This document shows, piece by piece, positions 34,130 through 36,865 of a stretch of 36,865 bases of DNA. The DNA lies in contig CAMASH010000032.1 in assembly GCA_945860745.1 (NCBI GenBank), positions 1-36,865 on the forward strand, given 5' to 3'. The notes beneath the pieces are model-generated. The model was not told where the DNA came from, ran no database searches, and saw nothing but the letters and a program-made list of their open reading frames with translations. A program made the translations under genes and the position numbers. Positions within the stretch are counted from its first letter, which is position 1; each line of letters begins with the position of its first letter. The DNA is from Chthoniobacter flavus (GTDB taxonomy: Bacteria; Verrucomicrobiota; Verrucomicrobiia; Chthoniobacterales; Terrimicrobiaceae).

Positions 34130-34392
34130 GCCTTTCCCACAAATCCAGAATTTGCCTCAATATCGGCATCTGTCACTTAAGTTTTTTTATGAACTTCCCG
34201 CCACCTGCCCCAGGGGACTCATCCGCATTCCATAGTTTATTTTACGCTCTCGCTGGTCTGAAAACGGGGTCCACCCCAGTGCAGTCCAATAATGTCAAAT
34301 TCATAATCGCTGGCAGACCGGTAGACGGGAAGTGAAAATTTTTATTTACATGTTTTAAAAAATATGGAAAAACGCGTTAAACCACCAAAGCA
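34130..34392. other. 263-bp leader of the PEP-CTERM gene with candidate promoter
   Basis: No gene is seen. TGTTTTAAAAAATAT at 34351-34365 ends 28 bases before the ATG, the same spacing as a similar box before 6975. GGGGTccaCCCC at 34267-34278 is a small dyad. A promoter is likely; the rest shows no structure that I recognise. Confidence 0.35.
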
Positions 34393-36621
34393 ATGAAAAT
34401 GCACACTTCCCAGATACTTCTGTCTCAAAAGCCTGCAAACCGGTTTTGTCTTTTCAAGGCGCTCCGTAAGAGTTTTGTCCTCCTAGTGCTGGGATTTGCT
34501 GCCTTCCCGATCAATGGTGAGGCCCAGATTCTGATCAAGGCGGACAATGCCGATAACTTGAATTTGAGTTCGAGTTGGACGACACCGCCCGTGTTCGACG
34601 GCACAGAAATTGCCACCTGGAATTCTACGGTTACAGGTGTTAACAGCACCACCGTGGGAGCGGACTTGGATGTTGCAGGGGTCAATGTCGTAAACCCCGG
34701 CGGGGCGATCACCATCGGTGGGGCCAATACGTTGACGATCGGGGGCTCGGGAATTTCCCTTGCCAGTGCAACCCAGAACTTGTCGATCAATGCCCCTGTC
34801 GTCCTGAGTGCCGCGCAGACGTGGACAGTAGCTGCCAGCCGTACGCTCGCTCTGGGCGGCGGAGTGAACATTGGGTCCAACAGCCTGACCCTTGCGGGAC
34901 AGGGAACTTCCAGCAACATAAACTTCAATGGTTCCCTATTCGGCAGTGGTGACCTGATTATAGCCGGAGCTGGCACCTACGCAGGCGGTGGTTCACGCGT
35001 GAACCTTCTCGGCGGAACATCTCACACCGGCTCAACCATTCTTAAAAGTGGAGTCCTTCAGGTTTCGGGTTCCAACGCCTTGGCGGGAAGTTCGCAACTC
35101 CTGCTCAATGGAGGCGATTTGGCCTTCAGCGTCTCTCCTGCGACAACCATTGCCAGCTCGGTGGCAGTGAATGCGTTCGGTGGTGCATCAAATACCTCGA
35201 CAATCATTGGCGGTGGACTGGGCACTGGCGATTTGGGCATTCTCGGCACGACCACCCTGCGGGCAGGCACTCTGCATGTCGCCTGGGCGGGTGAATCGAC
35301 GATCACATTCAATACCATCGCCCGGGATTCTGTCTCCCGGGGAACTCTGGCATTTGGAATAGCTGATCTCCCTGCTCTCCCGAACGGAACCACCCGGAGT
35401 GTTTTGGCCACCAACGCGCCCACTTTGATTGGTGGTGCACTCGGCACTTTTGCTGCGGGTGTCGTCCCGTGGGCGATTGCCGGATTTGGGGACATCATGA
35501 CTTACGATCCGAGCGGTGGATTTCGTCAGCTTACTGCCAGCGAATACCGCACTAGTTTTGCCAGCGCTGCCTCCGGCGACAATGTGCATCTTATCGGGGG
35601 AAGTTCGGACTTGAGTGCCAATCTCACAGTGAATTCGCTCGGCGTGGATGGAGGGATTACATTTACTAACAATCCTACTCTTACGATCACGTCAGGGGCT
35701 CTTTACGCCAAAGATAATAACGGAATCTATATTCCTGGCGGCGGAACTTTTGATTTTGGCTCGCAGGAAGGGATTATTTCGGGCCGACTGGCCTTGGGTG
35801 TCAAGTTGAGTGGCAGCGGGGGACTTACGTTCGCATTTGGCCGTAATATCTCAAACCAAGTGACGAATCTTTATAATACGGCAAATGATTTTACCGGGGG
35901 AATATGGGTGCAGGGAGGCCGCCTGAACTCCTATGACAGCGAGGTTATTCCCGATAGCAATTCCGTTTACCTGAGCCAAGCTGCCGTGCTCGGATTTAAC
36001 AGCGGTGGACCCGCGTCGAAGGAGACCATAAGCAGCCTGGCTGGCGAAGGCACGATTGAATCCTCCGCTACAGCAAGCTTCGTCATCGGAAACACCATTG
36101 GGTCGCCTGCCGCCAACTCGGTTATTCTCAACACAGGGGGATCGCTAAATCCCGGGAATAACAGTGGCGGATCGGACGTATTGCCCGGCCAGTTGAAGCT
36201 GGCGACAAATGGCGGAAATGGAACCGTTTCCCTGAATGCTGGAACTGTCAATCTTGATCTGAATAGTGCGACATCTTTTGATTCCCTCGCGGTGATCGCC
36301 TCCACGGTTTCAATCACGAGTGCGAATTTGGTCCTTTCGCTCGCCTATGCGCCCCAGGTCGGGGACGGGTTTCTCATTATGATTAACGACGGAGCTGACC
36401 TGATAACCGGTCAATTTTCCAACGGCACATCAATCACCGGCACATTCAGTGCGCAGACCTACTATTTTGACATCCTGTATAACACAAGTTTGTTTGGCGG
36501 CACTGGCAACGATATCGCTCTGGTAGGAGTCGTTCCGGAGCCCGGGACAATTTTACTTCTTAGCATGGCGGGACTCATGGCTGTTACTTTGCGGCGCCGC
36601 AGGCAGCCAAGCGAAGGTTGA
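34393..36621 (+). CDS. Secreted autotransporter-type beta-repeat protein with PEP-CTERM sorting signal
   Basis: 742 residues. A signal peptide follows a long charged n-region (LRKSFVLLVLGFAAFPINGEA). The middle is rich in Gly, Ser, Asn and Thr, with repeated TLTIGGSG, LTLAGQGTSS, GSGDLIIAGAGTY and LLGGTSHTGSTILKSGVL units, the autotransporter-associated beta-strand repeat. The end VPEPGTILLLSMAGLMAVTL plus RRRRQ is a full PEP-CTERM signal (VPEP, hydrophobic stretch, Arg cluster), which an exosortase would process. Probably exported to the cell surface or extracellular matrix. No exosortase is in the window. It is set apart from the catabolic genes by a 263-bp leader. Confidence 0.9.
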   Translation: MKMHTSQILLSQKPANRFCLFKALRKSFVLLVLGFAAFPINGEAQILIKADNADNLNLSSSWTTPPVFDGTEIATWNSTVTGVNSTTVGADLDVAGVNVVNPGGAITIGGANTLTIGGSGISLASATQNLSINAPVVLSAAQTWTVAASRTLALGGGVNIGSNSLTLAGQGTSSNINFNGSLFGSGDLIIAGAGTYAGGGSRVNLLGGTSHTGSTILKSGVLQVSGSNALAGSSQLLLNGGDLAFSVSPATTIASSVAVNAFGGASNTSTIIGGGLGTGDLGILGTTTLRAGTLHVAWAGESTITFNTIARDSVSRGTLAFGIADLPALPNGTTRSVLATNAPTLIGGALGTFAAGVVPWAIAGFGDIMTYDPSGGFRQLTASEYRTSFASAASGDNVHLIGGSSDLSANLTVNSLGVDGGITFTNNPTLTITSGALYAKDNNGIYIPGGGTFDFGSQEGIISGRLALGVKLSGSGGLTFAFGRNISNQVTNLYNTANDFTGGIWVQGGRLNSYDSEVIPDSNSVYLSQAAVLGFNSGGPASKETISSLAGEGTIESSATASFVIGNTIGSPAANSVILNTGGSLNPGNNSGGSDVLPGQLKLATNGGNGTVSLNAGTVNLDLNSATSFDSLAVIASTVSITSANLVLSLAYAPQVGDGFLIMINDGADLITGQFSNGTSITGTFSAQTYYFDILYNTSLFGGTGNDIALVGVVPEPGTILLLSMAGLMAVTLRRRRQPSEG

Positions 36622-36865
36622 GACTCCGTTCGAAACGCGCCGGGAAAATTTGGTTGGCGGTGTGCGGCCCGGGTTCGCTCATCATACCCTCCGAATGCTT
36701 TTCGCACTCGAAGTCAATATTAATCCGGCATATAAATGTAGTGACATTCTTTATGCTGCTGCCGCATAGCGGATTGGCTTTGCTTCAAAGTAGGATGCGG
36801 CACGTTCGGGGGATTTGCTGAGCATTCGCATGTGTTGCTTGAGGTTGCTTTCTAAGTCGGACTGA
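36622..36865. other. Right-hand end, no recognisable gene
   Basis: After the PEP-CTERM stop the last 244 bases hold only short frames. No terminator, promoter with clear boxes or RNA gene is visible. It may be the upstream region of a gene beyond the window. Confidence 0.4.

Noticed and set aside
1-36865. tRNA, rRNA or CRISPR array
   Set aside because: No cloverleaf, rRNA core sequence or regularly spaced direct repeat was seen on either strand.

Overview
The window reads as a chromosomal accessory region of a moderately GC-rich heterotrophic bacterium, most likely a member of the Verrucomicrobiota (Opitutae or a related class). The reasons are indirect. It holds a large autotransporter-type beta-repeat protein with a C-terminal PEP-CTERM sorting signal, many Gfo/Idh/MocA oxidoreductases, rhamnogalacturonan-lyase-like and sialate-esterase-like hydrolases, a UROD-like protein, an amidohydrolase, and few clear Shine-Dalgarno sites. 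No rRNA, tRNA, CRISPR array or transporter operon was seen.

Left edge (1-1728): an SOS/lesion-response cluster. A SRAP (YedK/HMCES) gene is cut by the window edge and divergent from umuD-umuC. umuC appears truncated by a frameshift in its little-finger domain. Region 1725-6810: three Gfo/Idh/MocA dehydrogenases and an AGE-family sugar epimerase, interspersed with debris: an McrB-like N-terminal relic on the minus strand, a transposase C-terminal fragment, and a UvrD-like helicase fragment fused in frame to an N-terminally truncated epimerase. Region 6975-10622: a DegT-type aminotransferase, then a tight operon of a metal-ligand-depleted M24 'pita-bread' protein, a creatininase-family protein and an ASRT-family (PF07100) ligand-binding protein.

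Region 10728-28801 is the main island. A YgjV membrane protein and an AraC regulator run on the minus strand. The regulator is divergent from a phytanoyl-CoA-dioxygenase-like gene, with a long inverted repeat between them. A minus-strand run of six genes follows, read from 23548 down to 13216: two M55 D-aminopeptidase paralogs (one degenerate), a PcRGLX/YetA-like lyase fusion, an amidohydrolase, a glycosidase-like protein, and a UROD-like gene split by one in-frame TGA. Divergent from this run are a 1211-residue protein with two tandem (CBM9-like + transglutaminase-like) units and a sialate O-acetylesterase-like protein.

Region 28798-36865: consecutive hairpins and an 11-bp inverted-repeat-bounded segment, another dehydrogenase, an IS630-family element with TA duplication inserted between two inverted copies of a 24-bp repeat, a sugar isomerase/epimerase plus enolase-superfamily dehydratase pair, and the PEP-CTERM beta-repeat protein.

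Taken together this looks like a catabolic and tailoring island for unusual sugars, sugar acids and perhaps peptide- or D-amino-acid-containing glycoconjugates. A recurring theme is intact/degenerate enzyme pairing: M55 x2, transglutaminase x2, and an M24 protein lacking metal ligands. The substrate cannot be decided from sequence alone.
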